NCBI RefSeq assembly: GCF_018403225.1
Contig: NZ_BOSG01000004.1
Coordinates: 1-64,000, forward strand
DNA length: 64,000 bases
Reading direction: 5' to 3'
Source: Paenibacillus sp. J23TS9
GTDB lineage: Bacteria > Bacillota > Bacilli > Paenibacillales > Paenibacillaceae
Below the pieces are notes generated by a model, which was not told the DNA's origin, ran no database searches, and worked only from the letters and a program-made list of their open reading frames with translations. Below, piece after piece: positions 26,670 to 34,955 of this stretch. The position numbers and the translations under genes are program-made. Numbering within the stretch: position 1 is the stretch's first letter; the number at the start of each line of letters is the position of its first letter.

Positions 26670-27029
26670 TTAAGCGTTGATTTTTTCTTTAGCAACAGTA
26701 GCGATAGAGTTGAATGCAGTGATATCATTCACAGCAAGATCAGCCAGCATTTTGCGGTTGATGTCCACTCCAGCCAATTTCAAACCATGCATCAGTTTGT
26801 TGTAAGACAGACCGTTAATGCGGGCAGCCGCATTGATACGAACGATCCAAAGTCTGCGCATGTTACGTTTTGTTGTACGACGGTCACGGTATGCATATAC
26901 CAAAGACTTCATCACTTGTTCGTTAGCTGTTTTAAAAATACGGTGTTTGGAACCGAAATAACCTTTTGCAAGTTTCAATACTTTCTTATGTCTACGACGA
27001 ACAACGAATCCGCCTTTTACTCTTGCCAT
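26670..27029 (-). CDS. rplT: Ribosomal protein bL20
   Basis: The 119-aa, strongly basic L20 protein has the family's ARVKGG start, [19 protein letters not shown] and the C-terminal [13 protein letters not shown] domain. It binds 23S rRNA early in 50S assembly. In Bacillus, L20 also represses its own operon through the infC leader. It is the last gene of infC-rpmI-rplT. Confidence 0.98.
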   Translation of the reverse strand: MARVKGGFVVRRRHKKVLKLAKGYFGSKHRIFKTANEQVMKSLVYAYRDRRTTKRNMRRLWIVRINAAARINGLSYNKLMHGLKLAGVDINRKMLADLAVNDITAFNSIATVAKEKINA

Positions 27030-27060
27030 AATAATAAACCTCCCAAAAATGTGTTGTTAA

Positions 27061-27261
27061 CTATTTCAAGTTAGCCAAGCCTTGTTTCAAGCGTTTTACA
27101 TCCCCCGGAGCCATTTCTGGGTTACCTGCCAATACACGTTTAGCGCGTTTGGACTTGTGGGAAAGCAAATGGTTTCTGTAAGCTTTGTAACGAGTTACTT
27201 TACCGGAACCAGTTACTTTGAAGCGGCCTTTCAGGCTGCTGTGTGTTTTCATTTTAGGCAT
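27061..27261 (-). CDS. rpmI: Ribosomal protein bL35
   Basis: The 66-aa basic protein matches L35 in length and sequence: [20 protein letters not shown] at the start and [12 protein letters not shown] in the middle. It lies between infC and rplT, the conserved order in Firmicutes, with a GAGGAAG ribosome site. Confidence 0.98.
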   Translation of the reverse strand: MPKMKTHSSLKGRFKVTGSGKVTRYKAYRNHLLSHKSKRAKRVLAGNPEMAPGDVKRLKQGLANLK

Positions 27262-27279
27262 TGTACTTCCTCCTCAGGA

Positions 27280-27792
27280 CTATTGGGCTTTAGGAGCCAG
27301 AATCATAATCATACTACGGCCTTCCAGTTTCGGTTGGCGTTCAACCGCAGAAATTTCAGCAACCTCTGCTTTGACGCGTTCCAAAATCTTCTGGCCGATG
27401 TTGGCGTGAGTGATTTCACGTCCGCGGAAACGGACAGAACATTTCACTTTGTCGCCTTCATTCAAAAACTTGACGACATTGCGAAGCTTGGTTTGGTAAT
27501 CATGCTCCTCAATGTTAGCTCGGAACCACACTTCTTTGATATCAACGATCTTCTGGTTCTTACGGGCTTCCTTCTCTTTCTTTTGCTGCTCATAACGGAA
27601 CTTACCGTAATCCATAATGCGGCACACCGGAGGCTTAGCCTGTGGCGCCACATTCACCAGATCAAGATTCAAATCCACTGCCATCTGCAGAGCTTCACGA
27701 GTTGGCTTGATACCAATTTGTTCTCCGTCCGCTCCAACAAGACGAACCTCTTTTGTCCGAATTTCGTCATTAATCATATGTTCCTTACTGAT
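27280..27792 (-). CDS. infC: Translation initiation factor IF-3 with a probable ATC start
   Basis: IF-3 keeps 30S subunits free and proofreads the start codon. The protein has the MINDEIRTKEVRL N-domain start, a basic linker and a C-domain with VKCSVRFRGREITH. I place the start at ATC 27790-27792: GGAGGT sits 8 nt upstream, and the resulting ISKEHMINDEIR aligns with the ISKDFIINEQIR start used from AUU in other Bacillales. An in-frame ATG five codons later (27777) has a poorer site. A non-canonical start fits the known IF-3 autoregulation by start-codon discrimination. Confidence 0.95.
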   Translation of the reverse strand: MSKEHMINDEIRTKEVRLVGADGEQIGIKPTREALQMAVDLNLDLVNVAPQAKPPVCRIMDYGKFRYEQQKKEKEARKNQKIVDIKEVWFRANIEEHDYQTKLRNVVKFLNEGDKVKCSVRFRGREITHANIGQKILERVKAEVAEISAVERQPKLEGRSMIMILAPKAQ

Positions 27793-27837
27793 AACCGTCC
27801 ACCTCCAGATCAAATGGTTATTCTTTGCAAAGCAAAA

Positions 27838-27992
27838 TAAAAAGGGATACCGGTGTCATCTACCAGCATCCCTATGATCAATTCTTCATGAAATTTCGCA
27901 TTCATAAATCATCGGACCATAACCCGCAGACTTTCGTCAGTCAGGTGAGAAGCTGGTGCTTCTGCTTGAAAATCCATTTTGTTATTAACGTA
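27838..27992 (-). ncRNA. L20-type leader attenuator of infC-rpmI-rplT
   Basis: About 200 nt of untranslated leader precede infC. It contains a terminator on the minus strand (AGGGATGCTGGT paired with ACCGGTATCCCT, then TTTTTATTTT, 27838-27876) in front of the first gene. In B. subtilis L20 binds such a leader to favour termination. The position and terminator support the same here; the L20-binding fold itself was not worked out. Confidence 0.75.
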
Positions 27993-27999
27993 CTTGAGT

Positions 28000-28029
28000 A
28001 CTTTAACACATGAGTAAGGCAGTTGTCAA
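28000..28029 (-). promoter_or_regulatory. infC operon promoter
   Basis: On the minus strand a consensus TTGACA (28024-28029) and TAAAGT (28000-28005) are separated by 18 bp. Confidence 0.8.
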
Positions 28030-28044
28030 CCTCAAAAGACAAGT

Positions 28045-29283
28045 TTATCCCTGCTTGCTCTGTACTTCCTCCAGACGAACCACACGCGTATGCTCGGTAT
28101 GGCTCCACTGCTTGTTGTTCTGCGTGAAGAACGCATAGAACGTAATCGGGTACCAGGAAATCAGGTAGATCGGGAAGAGTATCAGATACAGATACACCTT
28201 CTTGTAAGTAACCTTTTCCAGGAACATGGCTGCCAGGAATGTAAATACGTTCGCGGCAATAGCTGTAAAGCTGAGCCATACAGGCAGGTAGCCGTACAGG
28301 TTCGCAATATGCGGACCGTGGAAGAACGTGCTGTCAAGCCACATCACTGCTGTCATCAGGAAAGTCAGTAGTACGATGTATACGTTAGCTCCATACAAAG
28401 CAAGATCCAGCTTAACTATACTGCGTTCCTTGATGCTCTGCCACAGCAGAGGGAAGAAATAGCGGCGCGCAACCGTAAAGTGTCCCTGCATCCAGCGCAG
28501 ACGCTGTCTTGCCGAGGCTTTGAATGTCAGCGGCTTTTCGTCAAATACTTTGGCATCGTAATTAAACTTCGGATACACACCGCGTTTGACGCTGCGCATC
28601 GTAAACTCCAAATCTTCGACCAGACTTGTTGCTCCCCAGCCGATTTCCTTTAGCAGGTTGGTTTCAAAGCACATTCCCGTACCGCCGAGGAAGTTAGCCA
28701 TATTCATGTTATGGCGCGAAAGCTGCCACAAACGGTTGATGTACCAATACGAAATACCGTAAGCGGCCGTGATCCAGGAATCCTCTGGATTCTTAGTGTC
28801 AATGTATCCTTGAATGACGCGTGCGCCGGAGCACAAATCGTCGTTCATTTCTTTCAGGAAGTTCACATCCGCCAAGTTGTCAGCATCGAACATCACGACA
28901 GCGTCATACTGGCGAGGCAGAGCCCACAATTCTTTAAGCATCCATTCGATGGCATAGCCTTTGCCGCGAAGATTGTTGTTCGTGCGTACGCAGGCATTCA
29001 TGCCATGCTCCCGGACGATCTTCGCCGTATTGTCCGTACAGTTATCGCAAATCACGAAAACATCGTACAATTCCTTCGGATAGTCGAGCTGCTTCAGGTT
29101 CTCCATCAGCGCTCCGACGACCTGCTCCTCATTATGGGCGGCTACGAGCACCGCGAAGGACTTTGTTGCCGGGTAATGCTGTTTTTTCTTTTTCCTGCGC
29201 AGACCCAAAATCGAGAACACAAACTGGTATACACCGATCGCAGCCAGAACAATTTGCAGCGCGATAAATATGGCGTCTATCAT
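28045..29283 (-). CDS. Membrane glycosyltransferase family 2
   Basis: The 412-aa processive-type GT2 has an N-terminal membrane helix (about 4-25), a cytoplasmic catalytic domain with AAHNEE, FDADN (DxD), LVEDLEF (acceptor ED) and QRLRWMQG (QxxRW), then three or four C-terminal membrane helices from about residue 290. These are the motifs of cellulose/poly-GlcNAc synthase-like enzymes; B. subtilis YdaM is similar in build. No partner exopolysaccharide genes are adjacent, so the product is unknown. AAGGGGGG precedes the ATG at 29283. Confidence 0.88.
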   Translation of the reverse strand: MIDAIFIALQIVLAAIGVYQFVFSILGLRRKKKKQHYPATKSFAVLVAAHNEEQVVGALMENLKQLDYPKELYDVFVICDNCTDNTAKIVREHGMNACVRTNNNLRGKGYAIEWMLKELWALPRQYDAVVMFDADNLADVNFLKEMNDDLCSGARVIQGYIDTKNPEDSWITAAYGISYWYINRLWQLSRHNMNMANFLGGTGMCFETNLLKEIGWGATSLVEDLEFTMRSVKRGVYPKFNYDAKVFDEKPLTFKASARQRLRWMQGHFTVARRYFFPLLWQSIKERSIVKLDLALYGANVYIVLLTFLMTAVMWLDSTFFHGPHIANLYGYLPVWLSFTAIAANVFTFLAAMFLEKVTYKKVYLYLILFPIYLISWYPITFYAFFTQNNKQWSHTEHTRVVRLEEVQSKQG

Positions 29284-30008
29284 GTTTCTCAGAACCCCCC
29301 TTTTTTACCCCTCATAATCGATTTTCTCTCTGTAGATTACGGATTCTTTTTTACGGTTCTTTTTTCTATGACCCTTAAGACCCTTTGCATTCGAAATTAA
29401 TTATTCGGTATGTCTTCGAACGACATATCGATTTTCCACGGTTTTCAGCTTTTTGTCAAAAGCGTAATAACTCCTCATCTTCCTGAAAAGGGGAATAGAA
29501 GCGTTATTCTGACCGCCTGAGGTACTCCAAGCTTATATTCATGACCGTTAGTTCTTATTTTCAGCTATTTAGCAAGTTTTTATTTCTTTAGTCCCTCCTT
29601 TTTTAATCATCATTTCACTAATCAATTGACATCATAACCGTATTGCATATTTATAAACGAGATAAGTCCACAAAAAGTTGATCCTGAATATCAATTCTTT
29701 TATTTAAGAAAACATCCATCAGAGTACCCTAGCAGAAGACTAACCGCGTAAGCGGTAGTTGTTCTTGCGGAATTAAGACGCCGCATTTGAAGAATTACTT
29801 TCTGATCTCTTAAACAGTTTGCCGCTGTTTGAATCATTGTAAAGGTTCTGTAAAGTGAAGTCAAAATTACCTCCCCTTTACTCGGAATACAGGACTTCCG
29901 CCTTGAAAAAGACACGAATAGAAAATATGATTAATAAAAAGTGGAAGCTATCCGGGTCCGCCGCGAGTTCAAATACAGCCTGATCAAGGCATTAAACGGG
30001 GGAATGGA
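29284..30008. other. 725-bp mostly non-coding region
   Basis: AT-rich DNA between the divergent GT2 and PAP2 genes. It holds one candidate short gene (29700-29864), a small hairpin ACCGC-GTAA-GCGGT near 29744, and a possible plus-strand promoter TTGACA with TTTATA 18 bp on (near 29628-29657), far from the PAP2 gene. Nothing else is supported. Confidence 0.5.
29700..29864 (-). CDS. Candidate 54-aa protein, unknown
   Basis: The frame is open from 29915, but a TTG at 29864 is preceded by AAAGGGGAGG with 5-nt spacing, a strong ribosome site. The peptide starts MTSLYRTFTMIQTAANC, is basic in the middle and ends with a hydrophobic AVSLLLGYSDGCF stretch. It stands alone with no clear promoter and no family I recognise. 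The ribosome site is the main support. Confidence 0.4.
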   Translation of the reverse strand: MTSLYRTFTMIQTAANCLRDQKVILQMRRLNSARTTTAYAVSLLLGYSDGCFLK

Positions 30009-30536
30009 ATGAGACGTTTGCTCATGAGATTCATACTGATCGACAGGAAGCTTTTTCAATATATCAATGGACGTCTCCATAACCGTTTTCTCAATTTCTG
30101 GCTTTATTATCTTACAAATCTGGGAGGAGCCACCTTTACCATTGCCTCCAGTGTACTTATTTGGTACTTCGGCTCTTCTTCCTGGAGCAAGTCCGGTGCA
30201 CAGGCCGCCCTTTCCCTGGCAGTCAGCCATGTTCCTGTCGCGGCTGCCAAGAAGCTGTATCCGAGGCTGCGCCCCCATCTAGCCCTGCCGGGTACGCGTA
30301 CCTTCCGCAATCCGCTTAAGGATCATTCCTTCCCGTCAGGACACACGACGGCCGCCTTTTCTCTGGCAATTCCTTTGATCCTGGGACATCCGGAATGGGT
30401 ATATCTGTTTCTGCCGCTGGGCCTTTTGGTAGGGGTGTCCCGAATCTATTTAGGTCTACATTACCCTTCAGATGTGCTTGCAGGCGCTATAATAGGTACA
30501 TCTGTAGCCGCAGTAACAGTTGCATTGTGGCCCTAA
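30009..30536 (+). CDS. PAP2-family membrane phosphatase
   Basis: A 175-aa integral membrane protein with about five hydrophobic segments and the three phosphatase motifs: KKLYPRLRP, SFPSGHT (catalytic His region) and SRIYLGLHYPSD. Proteins of this type dephosphorylate lipid phosphates, for example undecaprenyl pyrophosphate, phosphatidate or phosphatidylglycerophosphate. GGGGGAATGGA precedes the ATG. The next gene, a lipid glycosyltransferase-like protein, starts within 60 bp, suggesting a joint role in membrane lipid metabolism. Confidence 0.88.
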   Translation: MRRLLMRFILIDRKLFQYINGRLHNRFLNFWLYYLTNLGGATFTIASSVLIWYFGSSSWSKSGAQAALSLAVSHVPVAAAKKLYPRLRPHLALPGTRTFRNPLKDHSFPSGHTTAAFSLAIPLILGHPEWVYLFLPLGLLVGVSRIYLGLHYPSDVLAGAIIGTSVAAVTVALWP

Positions 30537-30555
30537 AGCCGATAATCTGGGATAT

Positions 30556-31722
30556 ATGGAAAAACAAGCAGGAACAGGTGAACTGAGAGTGATAAAAAAG
30601 AGAGTATTGTTATTATCTGAAGGCTTTGGTGCTGGACATACTCGAGCTGCGTACGCACTCTCAAGCAGTCTACGCAAACTATCACCGAATGTTCAGACGA
30701 AAGTCCTTGAACTTGGCAGTTTTTTGAACCCAAAAGTCGCACCTTTAATCATTACAGCATATAAAAAAACCGTGCTTTCCCAGCCAAGGCTGGTCGGGAT
30801 GATGTACCGCCATCAATATAACAAATCGCTGAATCGGTTAACCACACTGGCGCTGCACCGCATTTTTTATACTCATACGAAAAATGTCGTCAACCAGCTC
30901 AGACCGGATATTGTCGTATGCACGCATCCGATCCCGAGTGCCGTCATATCACGTCTGAAGCGTCTTGGTGAAAAGATTCTGCTGTGCACGGTCATTACTG
31001 ACTATGACGCCCATGGAACCTGGATCAGCCCCGAGGTCGACCGGTATCTTGTCTCCACCCAAGAGGTGCGCAATAAGATGATCAACCAAGGGGTGCCGGC
31101 AGCCAGAATTAAAGTGACCGGCATTCCGGTTCATCCCAGCTTTTGGGAGCATCCGGAAAAGGAAGATATCCGTAAAAAGTTTCAGTTAAAGGATATGCCC
31201 ACCGTGATGGTGATGGGCGGCGGCTGGGGTATCATGAGCGATGAGGTCATCAATGACTTTCTGACCCGCTGGAGGGATGATGTTCAGATTCTCTTCTGTC
31301 TTGGTAATAATGAAAAGGTATTAAAGAAGCTTGAACAGGACCCGCGTTATAATCATCCCAACATCCGTCTGATCGGCTTCACGCTTGAAGTGGACAAGCT
31401 GATGGAGGTATCTGATCTTCTCGTAACCAAGCCAGGCGGAATGACTTGCACCGAGGGACTCGCGAAGGGCATTCCAATGCTCTTTCATCATCCCCTGCCG
31501 GGCCAAGAGGAAGAAAATTGTCAATATTTCACCGCCCAAGGTTTAGGTGAGCTTATTTCTTCCCTGGAAGTCATCGTTAAATGGATGAAAATGCTCATGA
31601 ACGAGCTGAACGTCATACGCCAGCGCAGGGAGGAACAGTTGAAGAGCATCGCTCTTTACCGCCCCATGGAAAGCGCGCAAAGCATCATTGATATGCTGGA
31701 ATCAAAGAAGGTGCCTTCATAG
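30556..31722 (+). CDS. MGDG synthase/UgtP-like diacylglycerol glycosyltransferase
   Basis: About 388 aa, of the family that transfers sugar from a UDP-sugar to diacylglycerol. The N-terminal domain has LLSEGFGAGHTRAAYAL, the lipid-side motif, and HPIPSAVISRLK. The C-terminal GT-B domain has GGGWGIMS and the donor-site stretch TKPGGMTCTEGLAKGIPM. The start is uncertain: ATG at 30556 has a weak site, GTG at 30589 follows AGGTGA and would also fit. The gene overlaps or nearly abuts the PAP2 gene and ends at its own terminator. Which sugar and how many are added cannot be read here. Confidence 0.87.
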   Translation: MEKQAGTGELRVIKKRVLLLSEGFGAGHTRAAYALSSSLRKLSPNVQTKVLELGSFLNPKVAPLIITAYKKTVLSQPRLVGMMYRHQYNKSLNRLTTLALHRIFYTHTKNVVNQLRPDIVVCTHPIPSAVISRLKRLGEKILLCTVITDYDAHGTWISPEVDRYLVSTQEVRNKMINQGVPAARIKVTGIPVHPSFWEHPEKEDIRKKFQLKDMPTVMVMGGGWGIMSDEVINDFLTRWRDDVQILFCLGNNEKVLKKLEQDPRYNHPNIRLIGFTLEVDKLMEVSDLLVTKPGGMTCTEGLAKGIPMLFHHPLPGQEEENCQYFTAQGLGELISSLEVIVKWMKMLMNELNVIRQRREEQLKSIALYRPMESAQSIIDMLESKKVPS

Positions 31723-31740
31723 GAAGGCACCTTCTTTTTA
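31707..31740 (+). terminator. Terminator overlapping a stop codon
   Basis: AAGGTGCCTTC-ATAG-GAAGGCACCTT then CTTTTTA; the TAG stop at 31720-31722 lies in the loop. Confidence 0.9.
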
Positions 31741-31774
31741 TAGATGAATAAATAGCTTCTCTTAAATACAGACA

Positions 31775-32530
31775 TTATTCTTGGTCTGGCTGCTGCTCCC
31801 CCGCCTGCGGCTTGTCCTGCATGCGGTAATTGTCGAGACGGTGCTCCTGATAACGCTCAAGCGCCTCATCCCCCACAATTGCCTCACAGCGGTGGATATG
31901 AACGCCCTGTCCGAAAAATTTCGTTTCGTATTCGGTCATGACATGCGCTTCATTAGGCCCTTCCCGGTGAAGATTAAGCGAAATATTCGTCATTTGCAGA
32001 CCATAGTCGGCAAAGGCATTCAATGAAAATTCAAATAAAGTCTGCGAGTCCGTCTTCAGATGAATTTCACCGTTTGCATTCAATAAACCCCGATATTTCT
32101 CCAAAAACCGCGGATGAGTCAAACGGCGGCGTGCATGCTTTGCTTTTGGCCAAGGATCACTGAAATTCAGGAAGATCCGTTCAAGTTCCCCTTCTGCAAA
32201 AACTTCCTCCAGAAACTCCACATTTGCCAAAGCCAGACGCAAATTCGGAGGATCCTCGACATTGCGCTCGGACCAGGCCAAGCGAGCCTTTTCACTAGCC
32301 CGGCGAATCAGCTCATCGTACATATCGATACCAATAAAATTAATGTCGGGATTACGGAAGCTCATTTGACTGATGAACTGTCCTTTCCCCATACCAAGCT
32401 CTACATAAATGGGATGATCATTACCGAATAATGTATGCCATTTCCCTTTATACGACCGGGGATCGAGAATAACGAAGCCTTCCTGCTCCTCCAGATTCTC
32501 CCGGATTCCTTTTCTGCCGCGTAAACGCAT
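31775..32530 (-). CDS. trmB: tRNA (guanine46-N7)-methyltransferase
   Basis: The 251-aa SAM-dependent enzyme makes m7G46 in the tRNA variable loop. It has the SAM motif VELGMGKGQFI, IDMYDELI, and the TrmB signature FSDPWPKAKHARRRL, plus TDSQTLFEFS near the C-terminus. The acidic tail ends EQQPDQE and is longer than usual. AGGTATATC-type spacing with GGAGGTAT sits before the ATG at 32530. Monocistronic by position. Confidence 0.96.
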   Translation of the reverse strand: MRLRGRKGIRENLEEQEGFVILDPRSYKGKWHTLFGNDHPIYVELGMGKGQFISQMSFRNPDINFIGIDMYDELIRRASEKARLAWSERNVEDPPNLRLALANVEFLEEVFAEGELERIFLNFSDPWPKAKHARRRLTHPRFLEKYRGLLNANGEIHLKTDSQTLFEFSLNAFADYGLQMTNISLNLHREGPNEAHVMTEYETKFFGQGVHIHRCEAIVGDEALERYQEHRLDNYRMQDKPQAGEQQPDQE

Positions 32531-32779
32531 GATATACCTCCGCTTTCATACTGAACTGTCTGATATCCGAGCAATATAAGGAATTCTGCTGCGGACAGCT
32601 ACTGCAATATTGTGCCGAAGATGCGGCCAAATGTAAAGAGCTCCTGCGAACAAATTACACGTAAGCGGGTCGTATCTCCGAAAAAAAGAAAAAAGAATCC
32701 CGGCCTCTCTGTAAGCAGAAAGGCGCAGAATTCCTTTTCCATATCTATTTGGAATTGGGGTCCAACGAATTCATTGTTG

Positions 32780-32971
32780 CTAGTCTAACCTATCTTGATA
32801 CTGAAAATCAAATGTCTTTTCGAAGGCTTTTCGAATTTTGCGGCGTGCCTCCGCCGTCACTTCTGGATTACCGTTAAATTTGACGCCTGTCAGCGCAAGC
32901 GCTTCCTCGGGAGTCAATTCCACGGCAATTTTACCCTTCTCTAAAGCTTCTGCGGTTAAAGAATTCATCAT
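32780..32971 (-). CDS. Small conserved-looking protein, unknown
   Basis: A 63-aa soluble, charged protein from the ATG at 32971, preceded by GTGAGGTGATA; the frame extends six codons further up without a better site. It has helix-forming segments (LTAEALEKGKIAVELTPEEAL and AEARRKIRKAFEKTFDFQY). I do not recognise the family. It lies between trmB and the mnmL-mnmM pair on the minus strand. Confidence 0.65.
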   Translation of the reverse strand: MMNSLTAEALEKGKIAVELTPEEALALTGVKFNGNPEVTAEARRKIRKAFEKTFDFQYQDRLD

Positions 32972-33320
32972 TATCACCTCACGGATCATATGGTAGCCGA
33001 GACGTCATGCTTTTATGAATTCTATAATGTATTTACCCAAGATGAGAGCTGCTGACGCTAAAATAAATATAACATTTCGTGTAAGTTATTTCAATAAATC
33101 ATATGCCCGTTTTTCGCCTATCATGACTTGATTCTTCGGTGCTCTCATACCCTTTATAGATTTTTTTTGCTACAATAGATCAAGTGAAGAGAAAACGCCT
33201 TTCGGGCGTACTTTCACAGAAGTGCCGAACCTCTTTTTGATGTTATTTTCATTGCGAATATATCATCGAAAAGCTTGCCGGGTTGCAGCCTGGTTTACAT
33301 GCATAAAAGGAGTACCTCGA
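32972..33320. other. Intergenic region before mnmL
   Basis: No ORF is supported. There is a -10-like TACAAT at 33171-33176 and a short hairpin ACGCC-TTTCG-GGCGT at 33195-33209 that would fall in the mnmL leader. No known riboswitch pattern was seen. Confidence 0.4.
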
Positions 33321-34274
33321 ATGAATTTACCAACAACTGACTCTCCGCTTCTGTGGGGAGATAAAAGATTTCATACCTGGAATACCGAAATGCGCGGGGT
33401 GTTTGACGAAAAGGTCTTTAAGGTCATGCTCGATGCAGGCTTTACCTGTCCCAACCGCGATGGCACAATCGCCAGAGGCGGATGCACCTTCTGCAGTGCC
33501 AGAGGATCGGGTGATTTTGCCGGCAAACGCCGTGATGATCTTGTAACCCAATTCAATGATATACGCGACAAGCAGCATCTGAAATGGCCCCAAGCCAAAT
33601 ACATCGGATATTTCCAGGCATACACCAATACGTATGCTCCGGTTGAAGAGCTGAGGGAATATTATGAGGTTATTTTAGAGCAGCCTGGTGTCGTCGGTTT
33701 ATCCATCGCTACCCGTCCCGATTGCCTGCCGGATGATGTCATCGAATACCTGGCCGAGTTGAACGAGCGGACATACCTTTGGGTAGAAATGGGGCTGCAG
33801 ACAGTACATGACTCGACATCCGAGCTAATCAACCGCGCACATGACACACAGTGCTTCATCGATGCTGTTGAAAAGCTCCGCAAGCGCAACATACGGGTGT
33901 GCGCACACATCATTTACGGTCTGCCTCAGGAAACTCATGAAATGATGCTTGAAACCGGTCGTGCCGTGTCGAAGATGGATGTGCAGGGAATTAAAATTCA
34001 TCTTCTGCATCTTATGAAGGGTACGCCGATGGTACGGCAGTATGAAGCCGGCCTCCTGCGGTTTTTGGAACAGGATGAATACATCAAGCTGATCGTCGAT
34101 ACATTGGAAATGCTCCCGCCGGAAATGATCGTCCACCGTCTCACAGGCGATGCTCCGCGTAAGCTGCTCATCGGTCCGATGTGGAGCATGAAGAAATGGG
34201 AAGTGCTCAATGGCATTGATGCCGAGCTGAAATCACGCGACTCATGGCAGGGTAAATACTGGAGGAACGCATAA
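33321..34274 (+). CDS. mnmL: Radical SAM protein MnmL (YtqA), TIGR01212 family
   Basis: A 317-aa radical SAM enzyme with the family's cluster region CPNRDGTIARGGCTFC near residues 41-56, followed by YFQAYTNTYAP and ATRPDCLPDDV. B. subtilis YtqA has been linked, as MnmL, to completing the nm5/mnm5 side chain of tRNA wobble uridine 34. The ATG at 33321 has AAAAGGAG upstream; the frame is open further but lacks a site. The stop overlaps the mnmM start by one base (TAATG), so the pair is co-translated. Confidence 0.9.
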   Translation: MNLPTTDSPLLWGDKRFHTWNTEMRGVFDEKVFKVMLDAGFTCPNRDGTIARGGCTFCSARGSGDFAGKRRDDLVTQFNDIRDKQHLKWPQAKYIGYFQAYTNTYAPVEELREYYEVILEQPGVVGLSIATRPDCLPDDVIEYLAELNERTYLWVEMGLQTVHDSTSELINRAHDTQCFIDAVEKLRKRNIRVCAHIIYGLPQETHEMMLETGRAVSKMDVQGIKIHLLHLMKGTPMVRQYEAGLLRFLEQDEYIKLIVDTLEMLPPEMIVHRLTGDAPRKLLIGPMWSMKKWEVLNGIDAELKSRDSWQGKYWRNA

Positions 34275-34858
34275 TGGGCTTTCTATCCGTGCTCAGCTTC
34301 GCGCACAAGCAGATTGAAGGCCGCTTACAGCCGGGTGATACTGCCATAGACGCCACGGTGGGTACAGGGGCCGATACCGTATTTCTCGCCAAATTAGCTG
34401 GCTCTAAAGGCCGTATTTACGGCTTTGATATCCAGGAGCAGGCACTTGAGCTTGCAAAGGAACGTATCTCCCGGGAGCCGGCTGACAGCTTGGCTTCCGT
34501 TTCCCTGTTCCTTGCCAGCCATGCCCGGATGAAGGAATCTCTTCCTCCCGAATCCCAGGGCAGCATCGGCGCCATCATGTTCAATCTTGGGTACCTGCCT
34601 TCGCAGGAAGCCGACAAGAAAATTATTACGGAGACCGAAAGTACTCTCCACGCTCTGGACGCAGCGTTATTACTGCTTCGACCGAAGGGTATCATTACGG
34701 CGGTGCTCTACCCCGGCCATGCCGGCGGAGAAACAGAAGCTGATGCTGTTACAGCATGGGCTTCCCGTCTGCCGCAGGATCACTATCAATCCGTGATGTA
34801 CAGACAGCTCCAGCGCAGTGATTCACCTTACGTTATTGCCATTGAGAAAAAGCGGTAG
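34274..34858 (+). CDS. mnmM: tRNA wobble-uridine methyltransferase MnmM (YtqB)
   Basis: The 194-aa class I SAM methyltransferase has DATVGTGADTVFLAK (SAM motif I), YGFDIQEQAL (motif II) and an IMFNLGYLP motif IV, all typical of YtqB. MnmM methylates nm5(s2)U34 to mnm5(s2)U34 in Gram-positive bacteria that lack the MnmC route. The one-base overlap with mnmL supports a two-step pathway. Confidence 0.9.
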   Translation: MGFLSVLSFAHKQIEGRLQPGDTAIDATVGTGADTVFLAKLAGSKGRIYGFDIQEQALELAKERISREPADSLASVSLFLASHARMKESLPPESQGSIGAIMFNLGYLPSQEADKKIITETESTLHALDAALLLLRPKGIITAVLYPGHAGGETEADAVTAWASRLPQDHYQSVMYRQLQRSDSPYVIAIEKKR

Positions 34859-34955
34859 ACCGCAGTGACACATTCATCATGTGCACCTTAACATAGATAG
34901 ATATGCGGTTTAATTCATTAATCAGATTATTTCACTATGAAAGGAAGATGCAACT

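Noticed and set aside
32545..32662. Plus-strand Cys-rich open frame (about 36 residues with several Cys)
   Set aside because: No ATG, GTG or TTG start with a ribosome site is available, so translation is unsupported.
33189..33213. Riboswitch in the mnmL leader
   Set aside because: Only a short hairpin was seen, with none of the conserved cores of known riboswitches.
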